The position numbers and the translations under genes are program-made. This document shows positions 1 through 8,738 of a DNA stretch of 64,000 nucleotides, piece by piece. Under the pieces are notes generated by a model. That model was not told where the DNA came from. It ran no database searches and was given only the letters and a program-made list of their open reading frames with translations. This stretch comes from Streptococcus australis (GTDB taxonomy: Bacteria; Bacillota; Bacilli; Lactobacillales; Streptococcaceae), in NCBI RefSeq assembly GCF_901543175.1, contig NZ_LR594040.1, forward strand, positions 1,736,001 through 1,800,000. Direction: 5' to 3'. Positions within the stretch are counted from its first letter, which is position 1. The number at the start of each line of letters is the position of its first letter.

Positions 1-19
1 AAGACTTTTACCTCCTATA

Positions 20-385
20 TTATTTTTTCTTACCAGCAATCGCAACAGCTTTACCTTTACGAGTGCGAGCGTTGTTTTTAGTGTTTTGTCCACGGACAGG
101 AAGTCCACGACGGTGACGGATACCACGGTATGAACCGATTTCCATCAAACGTTTGATGTTCAAGTTTACTTCACGACGAAGGTCACCTTCAACTTTGATT
201 GCATCCACTTCACGACGGATAGCATCTTCTTGATCTGATGTAAGGTCACGTACACGAACATCTTCTGAGATTCCAGCAGCAGCCAAAATTTTCTTAGATG
301 TTGCAAGTCCGATACCGTAAACGTAAGTCAATGAGATTACTACGCGTTTGTCATTTGGAATGTCAACTCCAGCAATACGAGCCAT
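20..385 (-). CDS. rpsM: 30S ribosomal protein S13
   Basis: S13 sits in the head of the 30S subunit and contacts P-site tRNA and the 50S subunit. The 121-residue product is the usual bacterial length, opens with [14 protein letters not shown] and ends in the basic Lys/Arg tail typical of the family ([15 protein letters not shown]). The ATG is preceded by AGAAAGGAG on the minus strand. It follows rpmJ by 17 bases and begins the alpha-operon segment; rpsK and rpoA would be expected beyond the left edge. Identification is certain. Confidence 0.98.
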
Positions 386-402
386 GTTTTCTCCTTTCTA
401 TC

Positions 403-519
403 TTATCCTTGACGTTGTTTGTGTTTTGGATTTGCTGGGCAAATTACCATAACACGACCATTACGACGAATTACTTTACAGTATTCGCAAATTGGTTTGA
501 CCGATGGTCTTACTTTCAT
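403..519 (-). CDS. rpmJ: 50S ribosomal protein L36
   Basis: A 38-codon gene translated directly from the minus strand between rpsM and infA. The product begins [15 protein letters not shown] and ends KHKQRQG. It carries the Cys-X2-Cys and later Cys/His residues of the zinc-binding (C+) form of L36. L36 is the smallest 50S protein and binds 23S rRNA. Length and position between infA and rpsM match the standard bacterial order. The start ATG follows a GGAGGGATAAGAA ribosome-binding region. Confidence 0.97.
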
Positions 520-543
520 TTCTTATCCCTCCAAGTTTTTCGA

Positions 544-762
544 TTATTTAAAGCGGTAAGTGATACGTCCACGTGTCAAGTCATATGGACTCATCTCGAC
601 AGTAACACGATCTCCCGCTAAAATACGAATATAGTTTTTACGAATTTTACCAGAAACTGTTGCTAAAATCTGATGTCCATTTTCAAGTTCAACCGTAAAC
701 ATTGCGTTAGGCATTGTATCGACTACTTTGCCTTCAACTTCAATCACATCGTCTTTTGCCAC
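544..762 (-). CDS. infA: Translation initiation factor IF-1 (GTG start)
   Basis: IF-1 is a single OB-fold protein that occupies the 30S A site during initiation. The 72-residue product starts [13 protein letters not shown] and ends GRITYRFK, the exact family length. The start is GTG: it is preceded by GGAGGTGCTTTTGC, whereas the longer frame upstream has no ribosome-binding site and adds unrelated residues. The gene lies between adk and rpmJ as in most Firmicutes. Confidence 0.97.
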   Translation of the reverse strand: MAKDDVIEVEGKVVDTMPNAMFTVELENGHQILATVSGKIRKNYIRILAGDRVTVEMSPYDLTRGRITYRFK

Positions 763-878
763 GCAAAAGCACCTCCATAAATTTCGATTTGATGCCTCTA
801 AACATAGAGACAACAATTATAAGTCAGACTATCTCAGTATAACATTTGTAGCGATTTTTTGCAAGTGTGAAAAACGCT

Positions 879-1517
879 TTATTTCAAATTTGTCAATACT
901 TTTTCGATGTCTTTGAACACATCATTGATATCTTGATTTCCTTCGATATCGTGAACCAAACCTTTGACACGGTAGTGAGCAATGATTGGTTCACCTTGGG
1001 CGATGTTCACATCCAAGCGACGTTTCACTGTTTCAGGTTTGTCATCTTCACGTTGGTAATAATCTTCCTCTTTGTAGTCAACGGGTGGGTTGAAAACTTT
1101 GTGGAAGGTTTCGCCTGTTTCGCGGTGGATGATACGGCCACTCAAACGTTCCAAGAGACAATCTGGGTTCACTTCGATATTGATCACACCTTCTAGTTCG
1201 ATACCAAGTTCAGCCAATGTTTTATCCAAGGCATGAGCTTGTTCAATCGTACGTGGGTAACCATCTAACAAGAAACCTGTTTCTTTGATATCATCCTGTG
1301 AAAGGCGTTCTTTAACAATTCCATTTGTAACTTCATCTGGAACCAACTCACCTTTGTCGATGTATGACTTTGCAAGCACACCCATTTCAGTTTGATTTGC
1401 CATAGCAGCACGGAACATATCCCCAGTTGAAATGTGTGCCACGTGGAATTGTTCCACAATTTTAGCTGCTTGCGTTCCCTTACCTGCTCCAGGTAAGCCC
1501 ATAATCAAAAGATTCAT
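879..1517 (-). CDS. adk: Adenylate kinase
   Basis: Catalyses ATP + AMP to 2 ADP in the cytoplasm. The 212-residue protein has the P-loop GLPGAGKGT at residues 7-15, the AMP-binding STGDMFR segment and the DGYPRT motif. The LID (about residues 125-165, [15 protein letters not shown] then [14 protein letters not shown]) lacks the four zinc cysteines found in Bacillus Adk, so this is the zinc-free form common in streptococci. The ATG is preceded by AAGGAGATCAG. It is co-directional with secY, 145 bases downstream of it in the spc operon. Confidence 0.98.
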   Translation of the reverse strand: MNLLIMGLPGAGKGTQAAKIVEQFHVAHISTGDMFRAAMANQTEMGVLAKSYIDKGELVPDEVTNGIVKERLSQDDIKETGFLLDGYPRTIEQAHALDKTLAELGIELEGVINIEVNPDCLLERLSGRIIHRETGETFHKVFNPPVDYKEEDYYQREDDKPETVKRRLDVNIAQGEPIIAHYRVKGLVHDIEGNQDINDVFKDIEKVLTNLK

Positions 1518-1662
1518 GATCTGATCTCCTTATTTTGTATTTAAATAGAAGCAGAAAACTGTTCTAACTCCTATTTAAAAACAAAATAGAAGAGGGGAGA
1601 CGAAAGTCTCCCTTATAGATAGACTTTCATACTCCACTCTCTAAGCAAAAGTAGTCTTGCTT

Positions 1663-2973
1663 TTATTCTGTTTTGTCCATGAAACCAACATACTTACGTT
1701 TCAATAGGTAACCTTCTAGCTGTTTGATTCCTTCGATACCTGTCGAAATAATGATCAAAAGACTAGTTCCCCCAAAAGCAACCGCTTCTGAGAGCCCAAA
1801 GACATCTTTTGCTACAATCGGCAAGATTGAAATCACACCAAGGAAAAGGGAACCGACGGTTGCAAGGCGACGAAGAAGTTTTGACATAAACTCTTCTGTT
1901 CCTTTACCTGGACGGACACCGTGGATATAGGCTCCGCTCTTTTGCAAGTTTTCTGCTGCTTTCTCTGGATTGATCTGTACAAATGTATAGAAGAAGGTAA
2001 AGAGAATAATCAGCAGTGCATACATGGCAACACCTGTTGGAGATGTTGTCGCAAGCATTTCTTGTGCTGTACGTACCCAAGTCCAATCAAGCCCCATAGC
2101 GCTGACAAACTGAAGAATAGCCGCAGGAGCTGCCGTAATCGAACTTGCAAAGATAACTGGGATAACACCAGCAGGATTGACCTTCAAAGGAAGGTAAGAA
2201 CTGGATGGAGCACCTTGAGCAACTTTTGTATATTGGATCGGAATTTTATATTCTGCCTGTTGTACATATGTTGTAAAGTAAACAATCAACAAAACAGCTA
2301 TAATGAGAATAACGACAAATATAATAGATGACGTCAACCGATCACTTGGAATATTGACAAAATAGTCCACATAGATACCATGAATCATCTCTGGAATTGA
2401 AGCCACAATCCCAGCAAAGATAATCATAGACACCCCGTTACCATATCCCTTATCAGTGATTTGCTCCCCGAGCCAAGTAACAATCATAGTACCTGCAGTC
2501 AGGATAATACCAATCGTAACAAAGACTTGAGGGGTTAGATCTGTCGTTAATAATTTTGCACCAGATAGAGTGTTAAAACCAGCAGTGATTCCGATTGATT
2601 GCACAAACGCAAGTACAAGCGCAATATAACGAGTCGCTTGGTTTATCTTTCTCCGTCCTACTTCCCCCTGCTTGCCCCACTCTACAAACTTTGGAACAAT
2701 ATCCATTTGTAGCAATTGAACAACGATGGAAGCTGTGATATACGGACTCACACCGAGTGCAAAAACCGAGAAGTTCTTCATGGCATTCCCTGAAACTAAA
2801 CTAAGCATGTTCAAGAAGGATAATCCACTCAAAGCTTCCAGACTTTTTGCATTCACACCTGGTACAGTAATACTAGTCCCGATACGGAAGACAAGTATGA
2901 TAAAAATCGTAAAGAGAATTTTTGATCGTACTTTCTTAACCTTGAGGGCCTCTTTTAATAATTTAAAAAACAT
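1663..2973 (-). CDS. secY: Preprotein translocase subunit SecY
   Basis: SecY forms the protein-conducting channel of the plasma membrane with SecE and SecG. The 436-residue product has ten predicted membrane segments, starting near residue 18 (ILFTIFIILVFRIG), the plug-region sequence around SGLSFLNMLSLVSG, and the cytoplasmic loop RPGKGTEEF between TM8 and TM9. Length is normal. It starts 11 bases after rplO. This is the housekeeping SecY of the ribosomal operon, not the accessory SecY2 of glycoprotein export loci. Confidence 0.98.
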   Translation of the reverse strand: MFFKLLKEALKVKKVRSKILFTIFIILVFRIGTSITVPGVNAKSLEALSGLSFLNMLSLVSGNAMKNFSVFALGVSPYITASIVVQLLQMDIVPKFVEWGKQGEVGRRKINQATRYIALVLAFVQSIGITAGFNTLSGAKLLTTDLTPQVFVTIGIILTAGTMIVTWLGEQITDKGYGNGVSMIIFAGIVASIPEMIHGIYVDYFVNIPSDRLTSSIIFVVILIIAVLLIVYFTTYVQQAEYKIPIQYTKVAQGAPSSSYLPLKVNPAGVIPVIFASSITAAPAAILQFVSAMGLDWTWVRTAQEMLATTSPTGVAMYALLIILFTFFYTFVQINPEKAAENLQKSGAYIHGVRPGKGTEEFMSKLLRRLATVGSLFLGVISILPIVAKDVFGLSEAVAFGGTSLLIIISTGIEGIKQLEGYLLKRKYVGFMDKTE

Positions 2974-2984
2974 AGGTCACCTCT

Positions 2985-3425
2985 CTAGATGACTTCTACT
3001 GAACCACCTTTAGCAGTGATAGCTTCTTCAGCTGTTTTTGAGAATTTAGCTGCTTTCACAGTCAACTTCTTAGTCAACTCACCGTTACCAAGAATTTTAA
3101 CACCTGATTTTTCAGCCTTTACAATTCCTGCTTCGATAAGAACAACTGGAGTAACTTCAGTACCATCTTCAAAAACGTTCAATTGATCAAGATTTACAAT
3201 TGCGTATTCTTTAGCGTTGATGTTAGTGAATCCACGTTTTGGAAGACGACGGAACAATGGAGTTTGTCCACCTTCAAAACCAAGGCGAACTCCGCCACCG
3301 CTACGAGCTTTTTGACCTTTTTGACCGCGACCAGATGTTTTACCGTTACCTGATGAAGTACCACGACCAACACGGTTACGTACTTTACGAGAACCTTCTG
3401 CAGGTTTCAATTCATGAAGTTTCAT
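2985..3425 (-). CDS. rplO: 50S ribosomal protein L15
   Basis: L15 binds 23S rRNA late in 50S assembly. The 146-residue product shows the diagnostic Gly/Arg/Lys-rich N-terminal extension ([14 protein letters not shown], then [12 protein letters not shown]) followed by the globular domain ending KGGSVEVI. It is preceded by GAGGAGAAAATAATAATG and by an unusually long structured spacer of 144 bases after rpmD, described separately. Confidence 0.98.
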   Translation of the reverse strand: MKLHELKPAEGSRKVRNRVGRGTSSGNGKTSGRGQKGQKARSGGGVRLGFEGGQTPLFRRLPKRGFTNINAKEYAIVNLDQLNVFEDGTEVTPVVLIEAGIVKAEKSGVKILGNGELTKKLTVKAAKFSKTAEEAITAKGGSVEVI

Positions 3426-3454
3426 TATTATTTTCTCCTCTTTTGTAAAATGCT

Positions 3455-3566
3455 AGCGCCGATAAGAGAGAAAAGGTTGTCTCCCTTATCAACTCGCCTA
3501 TACATCGTCATCTTAGATGACTATACCTAGTTTTAGGGGATGAGTATTGTCACATCCCCTAAAAAT
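3455..3566 (-). other. Structured spacer between rpmD and rplO
   Basis: The rpmD-rplO gap holds three inverted repeats. The strongest, 3531-3564, pairs TTTTAGGGGATG with CATCCCCTAAAA over 12 perfect base pairs. Next is GTCATC-TTA-GATGAC near 3508-3522. The third pairs a GATAAGAGAG arm with CTCCCTTATC near 3455-3490. The first has no U-run after it in the minus direction, so it does not look like a complete terminator. Attenuation or an RNA processing site is possible; function is inferred only from shape. Confidence 0.55.
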
Positions 3567-3569
3567 TCA

Positions 3570-3752
3570 TTAGTTTACTTCTTCAACTGTTACCAAGTGA
3601 GATACTGCAGTGATCATACCACGGATAGCAGCGTTGTCTTCTTTGATAACAGAGCTGTTCAATTTGCCAAGTCCAAGTGCTACAACAGTTTTACGTTGTG
3701 ATGGAATGCGTCCGATTGGAGACTTAGTCAAAGTAATTTTAATTTGAGCCAT
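3570..3752 (-). CDS. rpmD: 50S ribosomal protein L30
   Basis: The 60-residue product begins [15 protein letters not shown] and ends HLVTVEEVN, matching bacterial L30 in length and sequence. The start used here is the ATG at 3750-3752, preceded by AAAGGGGATAAA; the frame stays open upstream but the extra residues are unrelated to L30. The protein binds 5S/23S rRNA on the 50S surface. It follows rpsE by 13 bases. Confidence 0.97.
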   Translation of the reverse strand: MAQIKITLTKSPIGRIPSQRKTVVALGLGKLNSSVIKEDNAAIRGMITAVSHLVTVEEVN

Positions 3753-3765
3753 TTTATCCCCTTTC

Positions 3766-4260
3766 TTATGCCAAATCAGAAACTGAGATACCACGAAGGG
3801 CAGCAACTTCTTCAGCGCGTTTCAATTGTTTCAAACCTTCAACAGTTGCGCGAACAATGTTGATTGGAGTGTTAGAGCCAAGTGATTTAGATGTAATATC
3901 TGCCACACCTGCCAATTCCACAACGGCACGAACTGCACCACCAGCGGCAACTCCAGAACCTTCTACAGCAGGTTTCAACAATACTTTAGCTCCACCAAAT
4001 TCTGAAAGAACTTCGTGTGGGATTGTTGTTCCAACCATAGGAACTTCAATCAAGTTTTTCTTAGCATCTTCTACTGCTTTACGGATTGCTTCTGGAACTT
4101 CTTGAGCTTTACCAGTACCAAATCCTACGCGACCATTGTGGTCACCAACAACAACAAGAGCTGCGAAACGAAGACGACGTCCACCTTTAACAACTTTTGT
4201 AACACGGTTGACAGCAACTACGCGTTCTTCTAATTCAACTGCATTGTCTTTAAATGCCAT
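3766..4260 (-). CDS. rpsE: 30S ribosomal protein S5
   Basis: S5 lies at the mRNA entry site of the 30S subunit and influences decoding fidelity. The 164-residue product carries the double-stranded RNA-binding-like N-terminal domain ([21 protein letters not shown]) and the conserved [20 protein letters not shown] loop. It lies in the normal rplR-rpsE-rpmD order with a 17-base gap from rplR. Known spectinomycin-resistance changes map to the KVVKGGR loop; the sequence here looks wild type. Confidence 0.98.
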   Translation of the reverse strand: MAFKDNAVELEERVVAVNRVTKVVKGGRRLRFAALVVVGDHNGRVGFGTGKAQEVPEAIRKAVEDAKKNLIEVPMVGTTIPHEVLSEFGGAKVLLKPAVEGSGVAAGGAVRAVVELAGVADITSKSLGSNTPINIVRATVEGLKQLKRAEEVAALRGISVSDLA

Positions 4261-4277
4261 TTTCTAGTGTCCTCCTA

Positions 4278-4634
4278 TTAGAATTTCAATCCGTTTTCAC
4301 GAGCTGCATCAGCCAAAGCTTTCACACGTCCGTGATATAGATATCCACCGCGGTCGAACACCACTTCTGAAATACCTTTAGCACTTGCACGTTCTGCAAC
4401 GAGTTTTCCGACAGCAACGGCTTGTTCAGTTTTAGTTCCTTTTGAAACTTCTTTGTCAAGAGTTGAAGCACTTGCGAGCGTTACACCCGCTACGTCATCA
4501 ATCACTTGAGCGTAGATGCCTGTATTAGAACGGAATACGTTCAAACGTGGGCGATCAGCAGTTCCAGAGAGTTTTCCGCGAACGCGACGGTGGCGTTTTT
4601 GGCGGAGTTTGTTTTTATCTGGTTTAGAAATCAC
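4278..4634 (-). CDS. rplR: 50S ribosomal protein L18 (GTG start)
   Basis: L18 brings 5S rRNA into the 50S subunit. The 118-residue product starts [17 protein letters not shown] and ends ARENGLKF. The start is GTG at 4632-4634, preceded by GAGGTGAAAACT; the ATG 13 codons upstream would add a tail absent from L18 and has no ribosome-binding site. A spacer of 83 bases separates it from rplF. Confidence 0.95.
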   Translation of the reverse strand: MISKPDKNKLRQKRHRRVRGKLSGTADRPRLNVFRSNTGIYAQVIDDVAGVTLASASTLDKEVSKGTKTEQAVAVGKLVAERASAKGISEVVFDRGGYLYHGRVKALADAARENGLKF

Positions 4635-4717
4635 AGTTTTCACCTCTTTAATTTTAAATCGTGTGCTATGCACAAAGTTGGTAATGAGGTTGGTGGTTGA
4701 AAATCAACCACTCAACA

Positions 4718-5254
4718 TTATTTACCAGTTTTACCTTCTTTAAGACGAACATATTCGCCAACGTAACGGATACCTTTACCTTTATATGGCTCTGGTGAGC
4801 GAAGGCTACGTACGTAAGCAGCTGTTTGACCAACTACCTCTTTTGAAATTCCGCTAACAACGATTGTCGTTGGGTTTGGAAGTTCAAAAGTAATTCCTTC
4901 TGGAGCTTCAACTTCGTCTGGATGAGATTTACCAACAGCCAAGACAAGTTTATTTCCTTGAAGTTGTGCACGGTAACCAACCCCTCGCATTTCAAGTTCT
5001 TTCTTGAATCCTTCTGATACACCAACAACCATGTTGTTCAAAAGGGCACGAGTAGTTCCGTGGATTGTTTTCATTTCTTTTGAATCGTTTGGACGGTGAA
5101 GAGTTACTTCAGTACCTTCCACACGGATTTCAATATCTTTTGAGAACTCACGAGTAAGCTCTCCTTTAGGTCCTTTTACAGTTACTACGTTGTCATTGTT
5201 AGTGAGTTCAACACCAGCAGGCAACACGATAACTTTATTACCAATACGTGACAT
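4718..5254 (-). CDS. rplF: 50S ribosomal protein L6
   Basis: L6 has two tandem alpha/beta domains that bind 23S rRNA near the sarcin-ricin and factor-binding region. The 178-residue product begins [17 protein letters not shown] and keeps the C-terminal signature [14 protein letters not shown]. The start is supported by CAGGAGAAAATAAAC ATG. It follows the unrecognised 59-codon gene by 62 bases, a departure from the usual rpsH-rplF adjacency. Confidence 0.98.
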   Translation of the reverse strand: MSRIGNKVIVLPAGVELTNNDNVVTVKGPKGELTREFSKDIEIRVEGTEVTLHRPNDSKEMKTIHGTTRALLNNMVVGVSEGFKKELEMRGVGYRAQLQGNKLVLAVGKSHPDEVEAPEGITFELPNPTTIVVSGISKEVVGQTAAYVRSLRSPEPYKGKGIRYVGEYVRLKEGKTGK

Positions 5255-5316
5255 GTTTATTTTCTCCTGTTAGATTGTCAGGCCATTACAGCCAGTTTTC
5301 ACGGGGGGCATTTGGA

Positions 5317-5496
5317 TTAGAGCAAGCCTAGTTTCTTTCGAAAAGCTTTGACAAATTCCTGATATTCTGTCAATACATCAATAGCAGCAGGACTATAACC
5401 AATTTCACATAAAAGAGATACAAGGTCATCTTTTGACAATTCAGCCAAAGCGTCTTCTGCAACAATAAGTTTTTCATTCAATTCAGCAGCTGTCAT
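5317..5496 (-). CDS. Unrecognised 59-residue protein in the spc operon
   Basis: A 59-codon minus-strand frame between rpsH and rplF, too short for most ORF filters. It has a good ribosome-binding site, AAGGAGAAAAAG before ATG. The product starts MTAAELNEKLIVAEDALAEL, is mostly predicted helix with an acidic first half and a basic end (KAFRKKLGLL), and has one Cys near residue 30. It matches no ribosomal protein I know. Being co-transcribed with ribosomal genes and lying next to a structured RNA element suggests a real expressed small protein, but function is unknown. Confidence 0.6.
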   Translation of the reverse strand: MTAAELNEKLIVAEDALAELSKDDLVSLLCEIGYSPAAIDVLTEYQEFVKAFRKKLGLL

Positions 5497-5551
5497 CTTT
5501 TTCTCCTTAACTAATTTACTTTCTGTTTAGCCGACCAGTAAATCAGCTAAA

Positions 5552-5662
5552 TTGAACACGAGCTATGGTCTGTGTGAAAAAGACAAATCTTCTTAGAGTG
5601 TTAACACTCTTTGTCAGATTTCCTATTTTCACATTGCCCATGACGCTCTTTGTATCTTGATT
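5552..5662 (-). repeat. Structured ~110-nt element, copy 1 (rpsH to 59-codon gene)
   Basis: Begins right at the rpsH stop codon in the minus direction. It shares fixed blocks with the element at 6165-6274: ACGCTCTTTGTATC at one end, ATTTCCTATT in the middle, TGAACACGAGCTA at the other end (plus-strand reading). Between the blocks are nested arms: GAGC/GCTC, ATGG/CCAT, GTGAAAA/TTTTCAC, AAATCT/AGATTT, and an apical AGAGTGTT/AACACTCT hairpin. The arms differ in sequence from the other copy but still pair, indicating selection or recent activity on the folded form. Confidence 0.7.
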
Positions 5663-6061
5663 TTACCAAACGTAAGCGATAACTTCCCCACCAACATTTT
5701 TTTGGCGAGCTTCTTTATCAGTCAACAAGCCTTCAGATGTTGAGAGGATAGCAATTCCAAGTCCGTTAAGTACTTTTGGAAGATCTTCACGTTTTTTGTA
5801 GACACGAAGTCCTGGTTTAGAAACACGTTTCAAGTTAGTGATAACTTTTTCACCGTTTGGTCCGTATTTAAGGAATACACGGATGATGCCTTGTTTGTCA
5901 TCTTCGATGATTTCTACGTTCTTAACAAAACCTTCGCGTTTAAGGATTTCAGCAATCCCTTTTTTGATGTTTGATGCAGGTACTTCAAGTACTTCGTGCT
6001 TCGCTTGGTTAGCGTTACGAATACGAGTTAGGAAGTCTGCGATTGGGTCAGTCATAACCAT
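5663..6061 (-). CDS. rpsH: 30S ribosomal protein S8
   Basis: S8 binds the central domain of 16S rRNA and, in Escherichia coli, represses the spc operon. The 132-residue product begins [18 protein letters not shown] and ends GGEVIAYVW. The start has GAGGAGAATAATAAA before ATG. It is unusual in being flanked on both sides by a related ~110-nt structured element, so rpsH is separated from rpsN by 213 bases and from the next gene by 166 bases. Confidence 0.98.
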   Translation of the reverse strand: MVMTDPIADFLTRIRNANQAKHEVLEVPASNIKKGIAEILKREGFVKNVEIIEDDKQGIIRVFLKYGPNGEKVITNLKRVSKPGLRVYKKREDLPKVLNGLGIAILSTSEGLLTDKEARQKNVGGEVIAYVW

Positions 6062-6164
6062 TTTATTATTCTCCTCTTACTAGTAGTTTGCAAGTTGCAC
6101 TTGCTAGTTAATGATTGAGCTGGGCTCAGATAGTATTGACACATTCAAATGAGAGAACTCTTAT

Positions 6165-6274
6165 TTGAACACGAGCTACAACCTCTGCAAAAAAGATAAA
6201 TTTGTTTTGGAGCATCGCTCCTACACCAAATTTCCTATTATTGCTGTGGTTGTTACGCTCTTTGTATCATGATA
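6165..6274 (-). repeat. Structured ~110-nt element, copy 2 (rpsN to rpsH)
   Basis: Starts at the rpsN stop codon in the minus direction and shares the terminal and middle blocks of the copy at 5552-5662. Its arms are GAGC/GCTC, ACAACC/GGTTGT, GCAA/TTGC, AAATTTG/CAAATTT, and apical GGAGC-ATC-GCTCC. Next to it, at about 6144-6169, is a further hairpin pairing TTCAAATGAGA with TCTTATTTGAA. The two copies covary arm by arm. It may be a regulatory RNA module or a small dispersed repeat; streptococci carry repeats of similar length such as RUP. Confidence 0.7.
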
Positions 6275-6460
6275 TTACCAAGATGCTTTTGTTACACCAG
6301 GAATTTGTCCTTTGTAAGCTAATTCACGGAAGCAAACACGGCAAAGTTTAAATTTGCGGTAAACTGAATGTGGACGACCACATTTTTCACAACGAGTATA
6401 AGCTTGAGTAGAGAACTTCGCTGGACGTTTGTTCTTAGCAATCATTGATTTTTTAGCCAT
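6275..6460 (-). CDS. rpsN: 30S ribosomal protein S14, zinc-binding type
   Basis: A 61-residue S14 of the short zinc (Z) type. It has Cys-X2-Cys pairs at about residues 24-27 (CEKCGRP) and 40-43 (CRVC), which bind Zn2+. Many Firmicutes also keep a longer zinc-free paralogue elsewhere under Zur control; none is visible here. The ATG follows a GGAGGTAAATCTA site, and the gene lies 17 bases after rplE. Confidence 0.97.
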
Positions 6461-6477
6461 TAGATTTACCTCCTATA

Positions 6478-7020
6478 TTATTTTGCAAAAGGCATTCCAA
6501 GGCCTGTAAGCAATGCACGTGACTCTTCGTCAGTGTTAGCAGTTGTTACGATAACGATGTCAAGACCACGAGTTTTGTCAACGTCATCAAAGTTGATTTC
6601 TGGGAAGATCAATTGTTCTTTCACACCAAGTGTGTAGTTGCCGCGTCCATCAAATGATTTTGTTGGAACACCGTGGAAGTCACGTACACGTGGAAGTGAA
6701 ACTGAAACCAATTTGTCCAAGAATTCGTACATACGTTCACCACGAAGGGTAACTTTTGCACCGATCGCTACACCTTCACGAAGACGGAAGCCGGCGATTG
6801 ATTTTTTAGCTTTAGTGATAAGTGGTTTTTGACCTGAGATAAGTGCCAATTCTTCAGCAGCTTTTTCAAGGCTTTTAGCGTTTGATACAGCTTCACCAAC
6901 ACCCATGTTCAAAACGATCTTATCTACTTTAGGCACAGCCATCACTGATGAGTAGTTGAATTGTTCTGTCAAAGCAGGAACTACTTCATTAAGATATTTT
7001 TCTTTTAAACGATTTGCCAT
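6478..7020 (-). CDS. rplE: 50S ribosomal protein L5
   Basis: L5 binds 5S rRNA and forms an intersubunit bridge with S13. The 180-residue product begins [20 protein letters not shown], contains the conserved [11 protein letters not shown] and [15 protein letters not shown] segments, and ends TGLGMPFAK. It follows rplX by 23 bases with the ribosome-binding site AAAGGAGAAGTATA before ATG. Standard length and order. Confidence 0.98.
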   Translation of the reverse strand: MANRLKEKYLNEVVPALTEQFNYSSVMAVPKVDKIVLNMGVGEAVSNAKSLEKAAEELALISGQKPLITKAKKSIAGFRLREGVAIGAKVTLRGERMYEFLDKLVSVSLPRVRDFHGVPTKSFDGRGNYTLGVKEQLIFPEINFDDVDKTRGLDIVIVTTANTDEESRALLTGLGMPFAK

Positions 7021-7043
7021 TATACTTCTCCTTTCCTTCGTGA

Positions 7044-7349
7044 TTAATCAAGCACTTCGCCTGATTTTTTGTTGTAGCGAACTTTTTTACCGTCTACAAA
7101 TTTGTAACCAACACGACCAGCTACACCGTTTTTGTCCAAAACTTGAACGTTTGATACGTGGATAGCTGCTTCTTTCTCGATGATACCACCTTGAGGAAGC
7201 TCATTAGTTGGACGTTGGTGTTTCTTAACGATGTTTACACCTTCAACGATAACTTTGTTTACTTTTGGAAGGGCAGTAAGGACAACAGCTTCTGTTCCCT
7301 TATCTTTACCAGCGATTACGCGAACTTTGTCGCCTTTTTTTACAAACAT
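7044..7349 (-). CDS. rplX: 50S ribosomal protein L24
   Basis: L24 is an assembly initiator of the 50S subunit and lies near the tunnel exit. The 101-residue product begins [18 protein letters not shown], the KOW motif, and keeps [14 protein letters not shown]. Upstream, at about 7370-7406, the 77-base spacer after rplN contains two short hairpins, one pairing CCCTAGCTT with AAGCTAGGG (7388-7406), which could affect transcript processing. Confidence 0.98.
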
Positions 7350-7426
7350 TAGGTTTCTCCTTGATTTTTCTTACGCCCATAAGGGCACCCTAGCTTGAAG
7401 CTAGGGGACTAGTTTGTTTCTAAAAA

Positions 7427-7795
7427 TTAAAGTACTTCTGGAGCAAGTGACACGATCTTCATGAAGCCACCTTCACGCAATTCACGTGCAACTGGGCCAA
7501 AGATACGTGTTCCGCGAGGAGTTTTGTCTTCACGGATAATAACTGCTGCGTTTTCGTCAAATTTGATGTATGAACCATCAGCACGACGAGCACCTGATTT
7601 AGTACGAACGATAACAGCTTTTACAACGTCACCTTTTTTAACCGCACCACCAGGAGTAGCTTGTTTTACAGATGCCACGATAACATCACCGATGTTTGCA
7701 AATTTACGTCCTGAACCACCAAGAACTTTGATAGTCAAGATTTCGCGAGCACCGCTGTTGTCTGCGACTTTCAAACGAGTTTCTGTTTGAATCAT
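7427..7795 (-). CDS. rplN: 50S ribosomal protein L14
   Basis: L14 lies at the subunit interface near the binding site of ribosome silencing factor RsfS. The 122-residue product begins [19 protein letters not shown] and ends [11 protein letters not shown], with the central [20 protein letters not shown] stretch. It has the usual length and follows rpsQ by 25 bases with AAAGGAGAAAACTGAA before ATG. Confidence 0.98.
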   Translation of the reverse strand: MIQTETRLKVADNSGAREILTIKVLGGSGRKFANIGDVIVASVKQATPGGAVKKGDVVKAVIVRTKSGARRADGSYIKFDENAAVIIREDKTPRGTRIFGPVARELREGGFMKIVSLAPEVL

Positions 7796-7820
7796 TTCAG
7801 TTTTCTCCTTTCAGGTTTGA

Positions 7821-8081
7821 TTAGATGATGACCGCTTCTTCAACAACTTCTACAAGACGGAAACGTTTTGTAGCTGAAAGCGGACGAGTTTCCATGATAC
7901 GTACGATATCACCTTCTTTGGCAACATTGTTTTCATCATGTGCTTTGTATTTCTTAGAGTAGTTAATACGTTTACCATAGACTGGGTGGTTACGTTTTGT
8001 TTCAACTACAACTGTGATTGTCTTGTCCATTTTGTCAGATACAACACGTCCAACAAGAACTTTACGATTATTGCGTTCCAT
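7821..8081 (-). CDS. rpsQ: 30S ribosomal protein S17
   Basis: S17 is an OB-fold primary-binding protein of the 5' domain of 16S rRNA. The 86-residue product begins [20 protein letters not shown] and contains the conserved [20 protein letters not shown] segment. A GGAGAAATTTCA site precedes the ATG. It is 24 bases downstream of rpmC in the standard rplP-rpmC-rpsQ order. Confidence 0.98.
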
Positions 8082-8105
8082 TGAAATTTCTCCTTCCCTA
8101 GTCTA

Positions 8106-8312
8106 TTATTTCGCTTCAGATTGAACTGTTTTGATACGAGCGATTTGTTTTTTAACTTCTTTCAAGCGAGCTGTTTGTTCCAATTGACCAGTAGCAGCTT
8201 GGAAACGAAGTTCAAACAATTCTTTTTTCAATTCGTTTTCGCGCTTCGCGAGTTCTTCTTGAGAAAGACCACGAAGTTCTTTAACAAATTCTTTTACTTC
8301 ATTAAGTTTCAT
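8106..8312 (-). CDS. rpmC: 50S ribosomal protein L29
   Basis: L29 is a small helical hairpin protein at the peptide exit tunnel, close to the docking site of trigger factor and SRP. The 68-residue product begins [20 protein letters not shown] and contains the family segment [20 protein letters not shown]. It starts 9 bases after the rplP stop, with AAGGAGAAGGC before ATG. Confidence 0.97.
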
Positions 8313-8321
8313 GCCTTCTCC

Positions 8322-8735
8322 TTATTCTGCTTCACGTTTTACGAATTTACATTTAACTGGCAATTTGTGGCTAGCAAGACGAAGCGCTTCGCGAGCGATC
8401 TCTTCAGATACACCAGCAACTTCAAACATCACTTTACCACGTTTAACTGGTGCTACCCAACCTTCAGGTGCCCCTTTACCAGATCCCATACGCACACCGA
8501 TAGCTTTAGCAGTGTATGATTTGTGTGGGAAGATTTTAATCCAAACTTTACCACCACGTTTCATGTAACGAGTCATGGCGATACGAGCAGCTTCGATTTG
8601 GCGGTTAGTGATCCAGTGGCTAGTTGTAGCTTGAAGACCGTATTCACCGAATGCTACTTCTTTTCCACCTTTTGCTTCACCGCGCATTTTTCCACGGAAT
8701 TCACGACGGTGTTTAACACGTTTAGGTACTAACAT
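8322..8735 (-). CDS. rplP: 50S ribosomal protein L16
   Basis: L16 organises the A-site tRNA binding region of the 50S. The 137-residue product begins [20 protein letters not shown] and contains [21 protein letters not shown] and [16 protein letters not shown]. Its start lies three bases after the rpsC stop, so translation is likely coupled to rpsC. Full length, no anomalies. Confidence 0.98.
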   Translation of the reverse strand: MLVPKRVKHRREFRGKMRGEAKGGKEVAFGEYGLQATTSHWITNRQIEAARIAMTRYMKRGGKVWIKIFPHKSYTAKAIGVRMGSGKGAPEGWVAPVKRGKVMFEVAGVSEEIAREALRLASHKLPVKCKFVKREAE

Positions 8736-8738
8736 TGG

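Noticed and set aside
624..631. TACGAATA, exact SigX box core, plus strand
   Set aside because: It lies inside the infA coding sequence on the opposite strand and no gene starts downstream on the plus strand.
3531..3564. Full terminator inside the spc operon between rpmD and rplO
   Set aside because: The hairpin is strong but lacks a U-run in the direction of transcription, and downstream genes are essential.
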